64,000 nucleotides of DNA, taken from assembly GCA_015680685.1 (NCBI GenBank), contig MNCI01006920.1, forward strand, positions 83,064 through 147,063, in the 5' to 3' direction. The notes beneath the pieces are model-generated. The model was given only the letters and a program-made list of their open reading frames with translations, had not been told where the DNA came from and did not search any database. This document shows, in pieces, positions 43,690-56,468 of the stretch. The position numbers and the translations under genes are program-made. The stretch comes from Gnetum montanum. Its lineage: Eukaryota > Streptophyta > Gnetopsida > Gnetales > Gnetaceae. Position 1 is the first letter of the stretch. The number at the start of each line of letters is the position of its first letter.

Positions 43690-45122
43690 GTTGATACTTC
43701 TTCTTCTTGATAACATCCTAGCCCACTTTTATCATGTTGATTTCTTCCTTGTCCTAGAACTATGCAAAGGGATTACTTTTTTTTTAACAAGTCTCTCATT
43801 CACAAGTTTTGTATTTGCAAGTTGTTTTTCAATCTATTGATAAGATAAGATTAGTTTTTTATTATTAGCCCTTAGGTTTGAGTTTTCGGATGAGAGATCT
43901 AAATATTTTATGTTAAAGTAGAGAAAATTCTTGATCCTTATATTTTAGAGCCTTCTTTAGCTTGATATAAAGACTTTGAAAGGATAAAAGTTCATTACAC
44001 AATAGGTCATACCTTTCTTCATCATTCTCTATTATTAGATCATCATCTTTAGTTGTTCTATCATCATCTTCTATAAGAGACATGCAAATGAGATGTGAAT
44101 CTTGTGAGGTTTCTACTTTGTTTTCACTTTGTTCTTCATCCTAGCTAGTGAAGAAGTTATTGTTTTTGGACTTAGCTTCAGATTGATCTCCTTCTTGGAT
44201 CTTGCTAGCACTAGAACATTGGGAGGCCACATGGCCTCTTCCACCACATACTCAACATTCTATAGAAAATGCATCAAAATTTGAATTTTTAAAATTCTTA
44301 CCCTTTTCTCTACCTTTTTATGCTACATTGATTGGACCCTAGTTGATTGAAGCCTCTTCCTTTTCTAGTAAGAAGTCTTTAAACTGTCATTGATAGGAGG
44401 GCTAGTTCATCTTCACTATTTGGTTCTTATTTAATAATCTCCTTCTCCTTTGATGTAGATTTAAGGGTGATGGACTTTTCTTTTATTGCTCCTTCACTTT
44501 TGAGATTCATCTCATAAGCAATAAAAGAACTTTGAAGCTCTTCAAATTTCAGCACTAAGAAACCTCTAATTTCTTCCATGTCTGTGACTTTTGTTCTAAA
44601 CTCAAGCTACAAAGTTCTATTCATTTTTATGCTCACATTACTCTTTGCCAAGTCCTTGCTTGTTCCACGTATGGCTACTAATAGGTTATTAGCTCTAGAA
44701 AAGTAATCTTTGATTTTCTCTCTTTCTTTCATTTTAAGCTTATCATATTTACTTTGCAACACTAAAAGTTTTGATTGCTTGATAATAGATGTGCCCCCAT
44801 AAGTTGCCTCTAAAATTTTCAATATTTTCTTTGCAATTTTACACCCAGCTATTTTATTAAAACTAGATTTATTCAATACATACTAAAGACAATTTTTAGC
44901 TTTTGAATCAAACATGAACTTATCGTTCTGTTTTAAAGTCCATTTGCTTCATGGCTTAAGTGCTCTTGTGGTGCTATCCATGGGTGATGTGTAGCATTCA
45001 AGAATTAACTTTTAGACTTCAAATTTCATGGATTTAAAGAATCCTTGCATGCATTCTTTCCAATATGAAAAGTCAATCACATCAAACATTGGTGGCTTGG
45101 TGTAAGACATCCCCTCCATCAT
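43690..45122 (-). pseudogene. Copia-type gag of element M
   Basis: ATG at 45122 on the minus strand opens MMEGMSYTKPPMFDVIDFSYW. The conserved core is at 44607-44876 (KILKILEATYGGTSIIKQSK, then LKMKEREKIKDYFSRANNLL), the typical UBN2-type gag of Ty1/copia elements. A zinc knuckle follows at about 44220-44260 (VCGGRGHVASQC, with the first Cys-x2-Cys partly lost to a stop). Gag packages the RNA. Several stops. The matching gag of P (46583-48400) shares the start and core, so both belong to one family. Confidence 0.8.
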
Positions 45123-45175
45123 TCACTCTTAAAATGTAAAGCATGAAGTTGAGAGTACTAGAATTTACTACCACT

Positions 45176-46287
45176 TGTGGATTAAGAACTTAGAAGGAGG
45201 GTTGAATAAGTTCCCTAATTAAAATTGCTACACTTACCAAAATCAAACACAATTTTTTACATGGCTCCCTAACTTGGGTACATCCACACTTGGAGGGTAG
45301 ATTCCATGCATACCTTTGGACTTTGTTGCTTCAAAAATATGATTTGAAGAGCACTACAACATTTAAAAGATTTGAAGGATCCACAACATTTACAAATGTG
45401 GTTTAAAGGATCCCACATGGTCTCAACAAGCTCAAATTGTGATTTAAAGGATCCCACAACCTTTACAAATGTGAGCTCTATATTGAAGTATTTAATCATT
45501 GCAAAACCAATTAACCTCACAAGGTCTTGACAAGCTTAATGAAGATGCCTTTCCACAAGAAGCACATCAACCCTCTAAAGCTATAAAGAAGGAAAGAAAA
45601 ATATCAAGGAGAAACTGTAACTTGATTTATAGAGTCCTTGCAATGAAGCTTAATACAACCAATACATACAGAAGATAATAAAATAAAATACAAACATAAA
45701 ATCTCTTTAAGTTTCCTTGGATAGATTTTACAATGAATAGTACTTGCACCTTTTTTAGAAATTTCACTTAGTATTTTACTCTTTGAGTCACAAAAACTCC
45801 TCAGAATTCATGCAATGACTTCTAAAGGGCTAATGTAGATGTCTACTTTAATGATTATTTGTCTAACTAAAATAATCCTTAATGCAGGAGAGATATCTAC
45901 CTAAAAGTAAAGATGTCTATAGTGAGACATCTATCTTGAGACATTTATTTTTCAAGATAGAAATTTGTTGTTTTTATGAGACATCTACTCATACATTTTG
46001 AGATCTAGAGAATTCCTTTGTCATTTTGGCATCTCAAAAGTCCTTAAACATCTTCATTTAGCTTGTAGACTCTATTTTCATACATGTTCTCATCTTGTCC
46101 ACTTAGTATTTGTTTTGACATCTCAATGTGGATCTTGTTCTAATTCAGCTCTTATTTTGAAGTCTTAGATTTCTATTTGAAATCCTTGCTCATTATACTC
46201 TTTCAAGATCTTGCAAGATTACAATCACACATACACATTCTACATTCTCCATTTTCTCCATGGTTTGGACATACCATACAGTTAATA
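45176..46287 (-). repeat. 5' LTR of element M
   Basis: 1112 bp, paired with 39824-40945. The U5 end (45176, TGTGG on the plus strand) abuts the primer site. The U3 start is at 46287. Confidence 0.85.
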
Positions 46288-46527
46288 CTAGTTGGGATTT
46301 TATGGGGTTGAGTATGTTTCTTATAAGAAAACACTCAGAGTGGAGCTCAAACATTATAAAGATTGTAATGTCCTATAAACCACATTTTTGAAGGAAGAAA
46401 GTCTTATGAAATCAAGGATTTTATCCTTCAAGTTGGGGAATCACATAAATTTGTGTGTGAGTTTGGTTATCTTGGTTGTTCAAATTGGGAAACTTCTTCA
46501 AACCCCCTTTTAAGTTCTCAATCCTCA
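46288..46527 (+). repeat. 5' LTR of copia element P, second part
   Basis: Begins in the second internal repeat (CTAGTTGGGATTTTATGGGG) and runs to ...CAATCCTCA at 46527. The primer site TGGTATTGGAGCCTGGTAC follows two bases later, close to the plant initiator-Met site TGGTATCAGAGC. With 38896-39823 it gives an LTR of 1168 bp, close to the M LTR length. Confidence 0.82.
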
Positions 46528-46582
46528 AGTGGTATTGGAGCCTGGTACTCTTAATTTTTGAACCTTCACATCTCAAGAGTGA

Positions 46583-48400
46583 ATGATGGAAGGTGCATCA
46601 TACACCAAGCCACCAATATTCAATGGGATCAACTTCACCTATTAGAAGGCTACAATGCAAGGATTCTTTGAATCCATGGAGCTCAAAGTTTGAAAGTTCA
46701 TTCTTGAAGGATACATGCCACCCATTGACAACACCATAAGTGCTACCAATATAAGAAGAAAATAGAAACAAGATGAAAACGATAAGTTTCTATTTAATTC
46801 AAAAGAAAAAATTGTCTTTATTGTGCTTTGAGTAAATTTGAATTTAATCAAATAGCTTAGTGCAAAATCACAAAAGAAATTTAGAAAAATCTAGAATCAA
46901 CATATGAAGGTACATCTATTGTCAAGCAATCTAACCTTATAGTGTTACAAAGTGAGTATGATAAACTCAAAATGAAAGAAGGGGAGAAAATCAAGGATTA
47001 TTTTTCTAGAGCTAATGATCTAGTTCTAGCTATTCAAAAAATGGAAAAAGATGTACTTGAAAGTGATGTGATTGTTAAAATGATTAGAAATTTGTAGCTT
47101 GATTTTAGACCATAAGTTATAGCCATGAAGGAAATCAAAGATTTATCTCTTCAAAAATTCAAATAGCTTCAAAGTGCACTCATTGCTTATGAGATGAATC
47201 TCGTTAGTGAAGGTGCAATCAAAGAAAATCCTCTTATCCTCAAAAATTCATCAAAGGAGAAGGAGCCACCTAAACATGAAGTATAGAAAAAATGAATTGG
47301 CTCTCTAATTTAGGAGAGTTCAAAGATTACTTGAACAAAAAGGTAAGAGCTTCAACCAATTTGACATAAAAGGTAAGGAAAGAGATAAAAAATTTTAAAA
47401 ATTCAAATCTTGATGCATTCTCTATAGAATGTTGGGTTTGTGATGGTAGAGGCAATGTGACCTTTGAATGTTCAAGTGTTGGTAGGTTTTAAAAGAAGGA
47501 CCAATTTGAAGTTTAAATGAAAAAGAAAAATCTTTACACCAATTGGGATGATGAATAAAGTATGGAAGAAGCAGATGATTCTATGATAGCTTCACATCTT
47601 ATATGCATGGCTCTTACACATGAAAATTGTACAGAAGACCTTGAAGTATCTAAATGCAAAGTTGAAGATAAGTATAGTGAGATGCATGAGAAAATTATCT
47701 CTCTTTATTATCTATTTAAAAATTTACGAAAAAGTATACATAGGAAAGAAGAAATTTTTGAACTTTATAGTTGATGCTCCTCTTTAAAAAGGGAACTCTT
47801 AGATATAAAGGCTAAGGTTCAATTACTAATCCAATTATATGAGAAGAAGTGTAGAGACACATAAGATGTAAGGACTAGAAAAAATTAGGAAGTGTCTAAA
47901 AATTAGCAAAATAATGAAGATCTAGAAGACGCTTCTCAAGAGGATGCTTACACAAGTTTGATATCATTCAAAAGGAGAAACAAGCCTAGGTTTGATTATC
48001 CAATCCAAATTAGAGATATCCTATATTTTTGCTATGAAATATGTGGACATGAACATGGTTATTCTCAACTACAAATAAAGGAAAATAATGTCTACCTCTT
48101 CTTGTCAAGAGGAGTCTGGTAAGTATAACTTGCAAGGTACAACAACTTGGATAACTAATGAATAAGAGAAAGGAATGATCTCTAATGAAATTGAAGGATC
48201 AAGAGTCATAACTAGCTAAAATTGTTAGTTCTCTCATTTTGAAAAACATGAACAAGACAAAGTAGCGATCTCAAATGAATTTGGAGATTCCAACAAAGAC
48301 GATGATGTCAGAAAAGGTAAGGAGTATTTTCATGCTGAGGAGGTACTCTATGATGAAGGATGTCATCTCAAGCTTCATTAATCATGCCCATGCTTAGATG
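46583..48400 (+). pseudogene. Copia-type gag of element P
   Basis: ATG at 46583 reads MMEGASYTKPPIFNGINFTY, then a stop. The gag core (YEGTSIVKQSNLIVLQSEYD-like at 46905-46950, and IKDYFSRANDLVLAI at about 46992-47035) lies in other frames. The zinc knuckle at about 47431 is ECWVCDGRGNVTFEC, with the His replaced by Asn. A later piece (47562-47774) is a Lys/Glu-rich coiled segment. No protease, integrase or reverse transcriptase is seen before the gypsy array begins at 49151. Confidence 0.75.
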
Positions 48401-48419
48401 TAAGCAAGGTAAGTAATGG

Positions 48420-49150
48420 TAAATCTTCATTCCTTATCTTGCTAAAACTTAAGTTTAGATTTATTTATTTTTATAAATGTTAGTAGTTTGAAAATTAGTT
48501 GAATTGATGCTATTAGAAAACTTGAGTTATTTAAGAAAAACCTCACTTGATCTTACAAGATGTTGAGCTACAGATACAAGCATGTGATCATCAATGTTTT
48601 AATGGACATTGATTTGACTTATCTTAAGGAAGGATCAAGGTACAAAAAATCATAAGGTAGGATATGGTAAGATTATCTCACTATTTTTAGAATATATATA
48701 CCTTGTGATCTCACTCACATGAGGAATATTATTCTTGTATAACTTGTTGGGTGATAATTTGTTGTTGCAACCTTATGTATCCACAAGGTCTAAATGTTTT
48801 CAATGTTCTTTTGATGATAAATCAAGGTTTGAATCCTTAAATAGTATGTAATGGTTTCAAGTGGTTTAATGCCCTTGATTGTAATTCATGAACAAGGAGC
48901 TCTTTGTTGAACATCCAAAAGGAAATTATTATGCTAGCATCTATGGTATCTTTGTTGAAAATTTTGGAATTTCTCTTTTATCATAAATTTTACTAATGGA
49001 AGACATTGATTTTTAAAAGTTTCCATACTTGATATTATCATGGTATTGTAGATTTATTGATGAAATTTAAGGATGCATCTATACAAAGGCAAGGTGACCC
49101 AAGAAAGAACATTCTAGATTAAGTTCACTCCACAATTAAATCACCTTCAA
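48420..49150. other. Non-coding or fully decayed P body
   Basis: AT-rich. Short peptide-like pieces but no retroelement motif. Ends at the first LTR of the tandem array. Confidence 0.45.
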
Positions 49151-49939
49151 TGATCTAAATCTAGATATTATGCAATATCGTGTACGTAATATCATGTCCT
49201 ATCTCATCTTCTATAAATAATAGGTGACACCCTTTGTTCTCAGTAGTTAGACCCTTAGCCAGATTCTTGTAGTTTAGTCATTTCAGAGTTAGAATAATTT
49301 CTGTGTGCATGCAATAGGAGTCATAGAGTGAATGGATCTTTATTCGAGCAATTTGTACCTGAGCACACATTTTTGTATGGTAATAAAGACAAAATTTATG
49401 ATAAACCTTGCAGCATACAGATTAAGATAATTAGTAATTAATTATTGTTGAATGATTAATGCTTTCCTAGTTAATTAATATCTCTCTTAACCTTTGACTC
49501 TCTTAATTAAGTACACTCAGTACGACTACTTCGAGCATACATATAGCACTTGGTAACCTAGTAACGATTAGCATTTGGTAATCCCAGTAGTGTTGCACTA
49601 GTTCAGGATGTGTACAACAACTGGGAATGGATACTAGTGTTAGGAACATTTAGAAACTAGTTAGCGAATGGTTAAGATAAATTATCCACTTAGTTCTCTC
49701 TGTCTCTCTCCCTTATAAGCAGAAGACATAAAAAAGGTAAAAGCTATAAAAATCATATACCTTAAGATTACTTAATCATACAACCATGACAATACAAGAA
49801 AGTTTGGGAAGACAACGATTGATTAACCCTGAGTGTTCCATTAAGGTATGTATGCACTTAGTCTTTGGAGTTCAATCGGATTGCATGTGAAACTCTTGTA
49901 TTCGTATGGTTGAGTGTAGGGGTACCTTGCCACTCATCA
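49151..49939 (+). repeat. LTR 1 of the C/D tandem array
   Basis: Ends CACTCATCA at 49939, followed by the primer site. The start is placed at TGATCTAAATCTAG (49151), but its first ~20 bases differ from the other LTRs, so the true edge may be up to 22 bases to the right. TATA at about 49211 (CTATAAATAATAG), AATAAAGAC at about 49383, and the shared TTGGTAATCCCAGTAGTG block. Confidence 0.8.
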
Positions 49940-50082
49940 TTGGCATCGTTCCTGGGGACTTAGTTGTTTGTGCACTACATAGAACATAGGAAATCATTCA
50001 TATCATTGAAATGCTAGAATGAACCCTTAGGTTAGTCAAAGAAGGACAATACAATGGTACATTGCACACTGAACAAGACAAG

Positions 50083-53000
50083 ATGTCTTCTTCTTCACAT
50101 AAGAGCACTTCACTGCCTAGGACTAACACAAGAGGTAGTCGACAGCATAATACACATAACCAAGATTTGCCAATTCCTCAACAGTTTCATGTGGTATATA
50201 CTCATTCTGATGAGTATGTACCCGATTTCACCTTTATTCTTCACGAAGATGAACAACTACGTTGGAGAGACTTGGAGAGTAACATAGTGTTACCTCTAGA
50301 CCGATCAGTCCCCAACATGCTCCTTCGTGCTCTCACACGAATAGGCATGCTACTTTTATATGCGAAATACATTGCATGTGATCATGACACAAGGGACTAT
50401 CATCCCATAGAAGCACAACGTGAAAGGGACTTGTGATAGGGGAGATATCATACATCCTTGAAGGGTAAATGGCCCCATAATGCTCCGCACATCTTGAGAA
50501 AAATTGAGGATGGTGAACCTACTTCAACAAGTTCCCCAAAAAATGATGTTCCCCCTCCTAACGATTGTCAGGAGGTGGTGTATCAGAACCTCCATTCCAC
50601 TGTTCACAACCCTAGTTCTGATACCCACTAACATGAAGTGTTCAATGAGGGAACACAAAAACATGATAAGGATGGGCGTTCTAATCGTGATCATGATTAG
50701 GGCCAAGACCACCGAAAAGAAGGTAGAAAACATCGTCAGGGCAATGGTTCTCCTTCTTTGTAACCTTCATCATCACCTTCATCCTCTCCTTTAGTGTTCA
50801 GATGCAGTCATAAGGAAACCAATCCTAAGGATAAAGGAAAACAAAGTAAAAAACATCGATGAGACAGTCGAGAACGAGGACAAGGGCACTCTATGGAATC
50901 AAGGCATAGAAGATGGGAGAGTAGGGAACTGTGTAGACACCATAGATGCTATGAACAAGATGATCACAAAGAACCCCTACTCATAACTAGAAGCATGCTA
51001 GATATAATGGAGGCTATAAGAGTTCCAACAAGGCACCAAAAGGATTGTAGGATCAAGAGGTTAGACATGAACAACATCCCACGATTTGAAGGGGGATACA
51101 ATGCTAATCGTCAAAATCATTTACAAGCATTTCACGATGCATGTTCCTTGCAAAACATAGAGAACGAATTGCAAAAACTAAAGTTGCTCCCAAGGACACT
51201 AATGAAAGAAGCTGAAAGCTAGTACCAATCCTTAGAACTAGAATCCATTCAGAGGTGGAGTACAATGTTAGAACTATTTAATGATAAGTACCAAATGTAC
51301 TCTCAAGTGTCTAACCTATGAAAGAAAATCCAAGAATGGAAGCAAGGAAATCATGCACTCTTGGATGCTACCATGGGCCACTATTATGCACTGTTACATC
51401 ATTGCCTTGGCCATGGTTATTCACAGTAAGATCAACTACGCCATCTTGTGGATGGACTTAGGCATGAAACAAGAAGAACCCTTGGAATGTATGCCCAAGG
51501 AAGATTATCTAGGCTTAGGTCTCATGAAATTCATAGATTGCTAGAGTAAGTAGCGAAGGAAGAAGGTGAGCTATGAAAGAGAGAAAGTGTGGAAGAGTAC
51601 AACTGAGATCCTTCCCTCCAAAAACGGGGAGTGAGATTTTGTGAGGAGGAAGAAGATTCACCACTCGAAGAGATGGTGAATAGGAAAAATTTTTCACTCC
51701 AAAATTTAACAACAGACATATCAGCAAAGGTAGACCAAATGTGGGAGTCCTTGCATAGCAAGTTTGAAACTATTCTCAAAATTGTAGAGGAGTCTATGGA
51801 GCGAGGTAGTGACCATGAAAAAAAGAAAAAGAGAGAAGTGGACAATGCATGTAATAAGGGTAAGGGAAAAATGGCCATCACAGAAGAGGTTGTGGATTCA
51901 AACATGGACAAAAATGGTCGATGCGATATATGCCAATATGACCATCCTAAAAGATGTTACCTAGTGATCTTACATCTACAAAAGTTTGGGGTGTATGCAC
52001 TCAACCCACAACTTAACAAACAACAAGCACCCTGATGGTTACCTTATCCCCAAGGTAACCCAAGGTAGTTCCACCAACCTTCAAAATATTATCCAACTAG
52101 AACTCCACCACAACCCGTTGAGCAACACCAATAGTGGAAATACCCATAGTCATGGAGGATGCCACCACCAAGGCAACAATACCCCTATCAGCAACTAGAC
52201 CCATATGGCTACTACGTGTAGCATCCAATCTCTCCACGTGACTCTGTTAGTCATATTACATCACAACATCACTACCAAGCTCATGAGTATTATAGAACTC
52301 CTTCTCCTATGGAAGATAACCAACAAACATACCATCCTTCAAATCGATCCACAACTCTCACACCAATAGCTCCATTACCACCTGCTCCAACAATGCAAGG
52401 CAAACTTCCTACTCAACCATAGCAACACAATGCCACGAGGGCTGTGAATCCTCAACCCACTATTGGTTCTAACAACCATATGAAGAAAAAACCTTTCTTC
52501 AGAACCAACAGTCAAACCAAGCCCTCACAACCACAAGTAGTTGAACCTCTGAACGCCTCCCCATCAAATAAGTCTCCGGAGCTCCCTTCAAACCAAACAC
52601 TAAGCTCAACACATACAGTTATGTTAACACATGCTGTTACTGATTGAATTAAGGTTGGTCACCTTCCCAAGAAATTCTTTGATCCTCGAAGCCCTTTAAT
52701 CTATCTCCAAATTTCTGGGAATGAGCCATGCAAAGCGGTTCTGGACTTAGGTTCTAGAGTCAACTTAATATCACAAGAGATGTACAAAGCCTGGAACCTA
52801 CTTTCATTAAGGAAGAGCAATATACACCTAGAGCTAGCTGACCAGTCCATCACTATTCCGTTGGGACTGGTGGAGGACATTATTACCATTATGTGTGGGT
52901 GGTCATACCCAGCTGATTTCCTAGTGATACAAGTGAATAACGATAAAGGGGACTTCCCAATAATAATGGGAAGGGAAAGACTAAGTACTATAGATGCATG

Positions 53001-53412
53001 CCTAGGAATCTGTGATCTTTCCCTGGAAATATCTAAGGAGAACACTTTTGGAAAGATCTAGAAGAAGAAGGTTCCATGCATTACATATAGTGATACAGGG
53101 TGTGATTGCGTGTAGAAATCATGAGTTGTGCAAAGTTTAGCATTACTTGCATGCAACCAGTGTGCACAAGACCTTAACCTAAAAAAGTGCCTATATGTAG
53201 CAGCCACACAACAAGAAGACACCTAGTGGATGATAGCTGATCAAGAGAGCAACTCACTAACATGCATGGAATTAACTAAGGGAATAACTTGCATCTACAT
53301 CGAAAGCATAGATGCACTAGAGCAAGTTCATTGCCAACTTCCAAACCTTAACTTGGAAAACATCAAGTGGGGGAAGTTTGAAATTCCTAAAGAAGTCAGA
53401 CAAGAGTCTTAA
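50083..53412 (+). pseudogene. Copy C gag-protease polyprotein, broken
   Basis: ATG at 50083 (MSSSSHKSTSLPRTNTRG). Domains in order: N-terminal module VYTHSDEYVPDFTFILHEDE (50195-50340); Arg/Ser/His-rich tract (about 50650-50960, frame-shifted); gag core (51056-51590) with IPRFEGGYNANRQNHLQAFH; coiled Lys/Glu tract (51671-51860); zinc knuckle CDICQYDHPKRC (about 51922-51957); Pro/Gln/His-rich linker; protease (about 52690-53060) with the active-site triplet DLG at 52744-52752. A tail to a stop at 53410 follows. Nonsense codons at 51220, 51547 and 51574 are shared with copy D. It would have formed particles but not copied RNA. Confidence 0.85.
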
Positions 53413-55545
53413 TTAGGGATTATTAGTCAATGTGCAACAGACCAAACCTTTCCATGAATTTAGAATGGTCAGTGTACATAGTATCTCTGAGAAGGGATGA
53501 CCCTGCTCACTATTTTGGATCTTCTCTTTCCAACTCAGTTAGGGGGGAGATGGCCACCTCTGCCAAACAATTGAGGCCCTCAGTTCCTTTTTAAGTTTTT
53601 ATTTTACACATTTTTGTTTTACAAATTTCTTTAACTTTTCTTGTTTTTCGTTGCAAAATCATTTATACTTTTTCATTTCTTTGTGTGATTGTTTGTTTTG
53701 CTTATTTTTAATTTTGTTTGTTTGTTCTTTTTTCTGACTTTGTTTGTTTGTTAGGATCATCACTTCATAAGTGCTCCTAATGGTGATATGAAATGTATTC
53801 TATTGATTACTAATGTTTGGTTTTTACCTTTGAGTTATAAAGTTGATACTAAGGTATGGTTCTTTTGATATAATAGGCACTGAATCCATGTCATCCATGC
53901 ATTCATGAAATTCTATGATCTCTCTTGGCTTGGAATTGTATGGTCTCTTTCTTAATAATAAAACTATTAACAAATTTGTGATTGGGCATTTCTCAAACTG
54001 AGGAAGGACTCAAGGACTAAAAAGGGTGTGACTTCAAGGGGATTTCATGCATTTGTACTAGCCATTCTCTTAGGTGCTTGGATGTTTTCTTCTTGAGTTT
54101 TCCTTACCATTCTGACATTGCTCCATTTTGGGAAGCTAAGCTAATAAAAATAAGTCTTTGCATGGTGTGGTTCTCACACAGAAAAAAAAATAGTGAGAAT
54201 TCAAAGCACACCCCTTAGACACAATAATCATCTAGGCTACAAGCACTAGTTATGAAACTAAACAAACATGTTCCATCTAACTAAGGCCCTTTCTCGCTTC
54301 CTACTTTTCCCTTTCTCATTTCCTCAGAATGGTGGTGATTGTTTGGTGGAAGCATTCTTGTTACTTCAAGTGGATGGATTGGCCAAGTGTATTAATTCAA
54401 ATTCACTCGATGTGGATTGTTTGAAGCTAGATTTAGAATGAGATGTACTCAATCACATTAACCATAAATACACAAGGGATTGTACACCACCTTGTTCTTG
54501 GGACTCCATTCCATTCTCTTCTCCCCCTCATTCTTTCTCCATCTTTCACCTCATTGTTAGTTGTATCAGTAGTGTATATTTTGGTTAATGAATTGTTTTC
54601 TCTTTGGTGAATTCTTGGGGTTAAGTATTTAACTCCTACTGCCAAACAACATTTCCAAAGCCTATGGATTCTTTGAATGTGGGTTTGTCAGGGCATAAAA
54701 GGCATGAGCTTGCTTTGGGGAGGACCCACTGGCATTCCTATTTGGTGCATCAATTAACTTCTTTCCCTTAAACATTTTTGCAATCAACATTTTTTTTGTT
54801 CATTCCCACCTCTGACATCCATTTTATCGACATTGTCATTGTTTCTTTTTCCCTTTCTTATTTCTTATCTTTTCTATTCTATCACTATCGGAGGATTTCT
54901 CTTAGTCATGGGGGCCCTGGTCCAAGTTTTTCAATTTTTCCTAACCCCTACACCTTGGGTAGTCACTAGTGATATATCTTTAGAATTTGTATCAGCCATA
55001 TCACAACTTAGCCAATGGACCTTACATCGAAGCAAGGTATCAACTATATTATGATTTACTTATCCTTGCTCATATGTGACTGTGTTGTGTGTGTAGATGG
55101 AAATCATACAACAATGGATTAGACCTAGAGGAAACACTCAGAATGGTCATATGTGATTTGGTTGTGTGTGCAGATGGCAATCATACAACAATGAACTGGA
55201 CTTGGAGGAAACACTCAGGATGGACTGGTGCTAGAATAGTTTTGCAAGGAACAAGATTGATGGCATGCTCATGAATGGGAAACAGAAGGCGCAATCTTAG
55301 CATCAACAGCAACATGTCTTCTTCTTTTTTCTTGCTTCTCTCTCAACTGCCAAATAAGGTTGGATGTCAAATGTACATAGTATTCACTCTTGTGGTCATG
55401 AATACTAATGTTTCCATGTATTGTAATGATGATCCATTCATGTGTCACCCCATTCACCATTAGTTTTATTCAAGTCAATAATCCCATATCTTTCCAATAC
55501 TTTGTAAGGAACTCAAGGATGTGTTTTCATTCAGTCATGGGGGCA
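53413..55545. other. 3' non-coding region of copy C
   Basis: No coding frame. Collinear with D 59770-61893. Contains a T-rich stretch (53575-53750), a possible central polypurine tract TTAGGGGGGAGATGG (about 53540), TGGTGTGGTTCTCAC, and an imperfect direct repeat of about 80-90 bp at about 55090-55240 (ATCATACAACAATGRA...GGAAACACTCAG twice). Confidence 0.7.
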
Positions 55546-56325
55546 TGATGAGCCATGATATCATGTACGTGATATCACATCCTACCTCATCTTCTATAAA
55601 TAAGAGGTGACACCCTTTATTCCTAGTAGTTATACTTAGACTCTTAGCTAGATTCTTGTAGTTTAGTCATTCTAGAGTTAGAATAATTTTTGTGTGCCTG
55701 CAGTAGGAGTCATAGAGTGAATGGATCTTTATTTCAACAATTTGTACCTGAGCACACATTTGTGTATGATAATAAGATGAACTTTATGATAAACCTTGCA
55801 GCATACAGATAAAGCTCATTAGTAATTAATTATTATTGAATGATTAATGATTTCCTAGTTAATTAATATATCTCTCAACCTTTGACTCTCTTAATTAAGT
55901 ACACTTAGTACGCTCGCTTCGAGCATGCATCTAGCGCTTGGTAACCCAGTAACAATTAGCGTTTGTTAATCCCAGCAACGTTGCACTGGTTCAAGATGTG
56001 TACGGTAGGTGGGAATGGATACTGTTGTTAGGAAAATTTAGAAACTAGTTAGCAAATAGTTATGATGAATTAGCCACTTAGTTCTCTCTCCCTCTCCCTT
56101 ATTAGTAGAAGACGTAAAAAAGGTAACAGCTATAAAAATCATATGCCTCAAGCTTACTTAACCATAAAACCATGAAAATATAAGAAATTTTGGGAAGACA
56201 ACGATTGATTAACCCTGAGTGTTCCATTAAGGCACATACACACTTAGTCTTTGGAGTTTGACTAGATCGCATATGAAATGCTCATATTTGTATGGTTGAG
56301 TGTGGGGGTACCTCACCACTCATCA
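55546..56325 (+). repeat. Shared middle LTR of the C/D array
   Basis: Starts TGATGAGCCATGATATC at 55546 and ends CACTCATCA at 56325 (780 bp). It closes copy C on its left, with polypurine tract TCATGGGGGCA, and opens copy D on its right, with the primer site at 56326. TATA at 55596, and the same ordered blocks as LTR 1 and LTR 3. Confidence 0.92.
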
Positions 56326-56468
56326 TTGACACTGTTGTTGGGGACTTAGTTGTTTATGCACTGCATAGAACATAGAAAATCATTCATATCATTCGAATGC
56401 TAGAATGAACCCTAGGGTTAATCAAAGAAGGACAAGACAATGGTATATTACACACTGAATAAGACAAG

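Larger units (their letters stand above)
39824..46287 (-). mobile_element. Copia element M, inserted in the LTR of P
   Basis: Minus-strand element with two LTRs (45176-46287 as 5', 39824-40945 as 3'), primer site next to the 5' LTR (TGGTAGTAAATTCTAGTAC, a worn initiator-Met type site), gag at 43690-45122 and a polypurine tract AAAAAGGAGGAGA (minus) directly before the 3' LTR at about 40946-40960. Flanking 5-mers CTATT (39819-39823) and CTAGT (46288-46292) agree at four of five bases. The flanking halves of the P LTR join across it. The body between gag and the 3' LTR lacks recognisable copia integrase or reverse transcriptase. Confidence 0.82.
49940..55545 (+). mobile_element. Gypsy copy C internal region, gag-protease only
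   Basis: 5606 bp between LTR 1 and the middle LTR. Primer site at 49940, gag-protease at 50083-53412, then about 2.1 kb of non-coding sequence to the next LTR. Compared with copy B, the segment equivalent to 28790-31650 (reverse transcriptase, RNase H, integrase) is absent, with homology resuming at about 53470. A TCATGGGGG stretch just before the LTR (about 55535) is the likely polypurine tract. Confidence 0.85.

Noticed and set aside
46288-46527. A separate truncated plus-strand LTR
   Set aside because: It completes the P LTR interrupted at 39823; the apparent overlap comes from two internal ~110-bp units.
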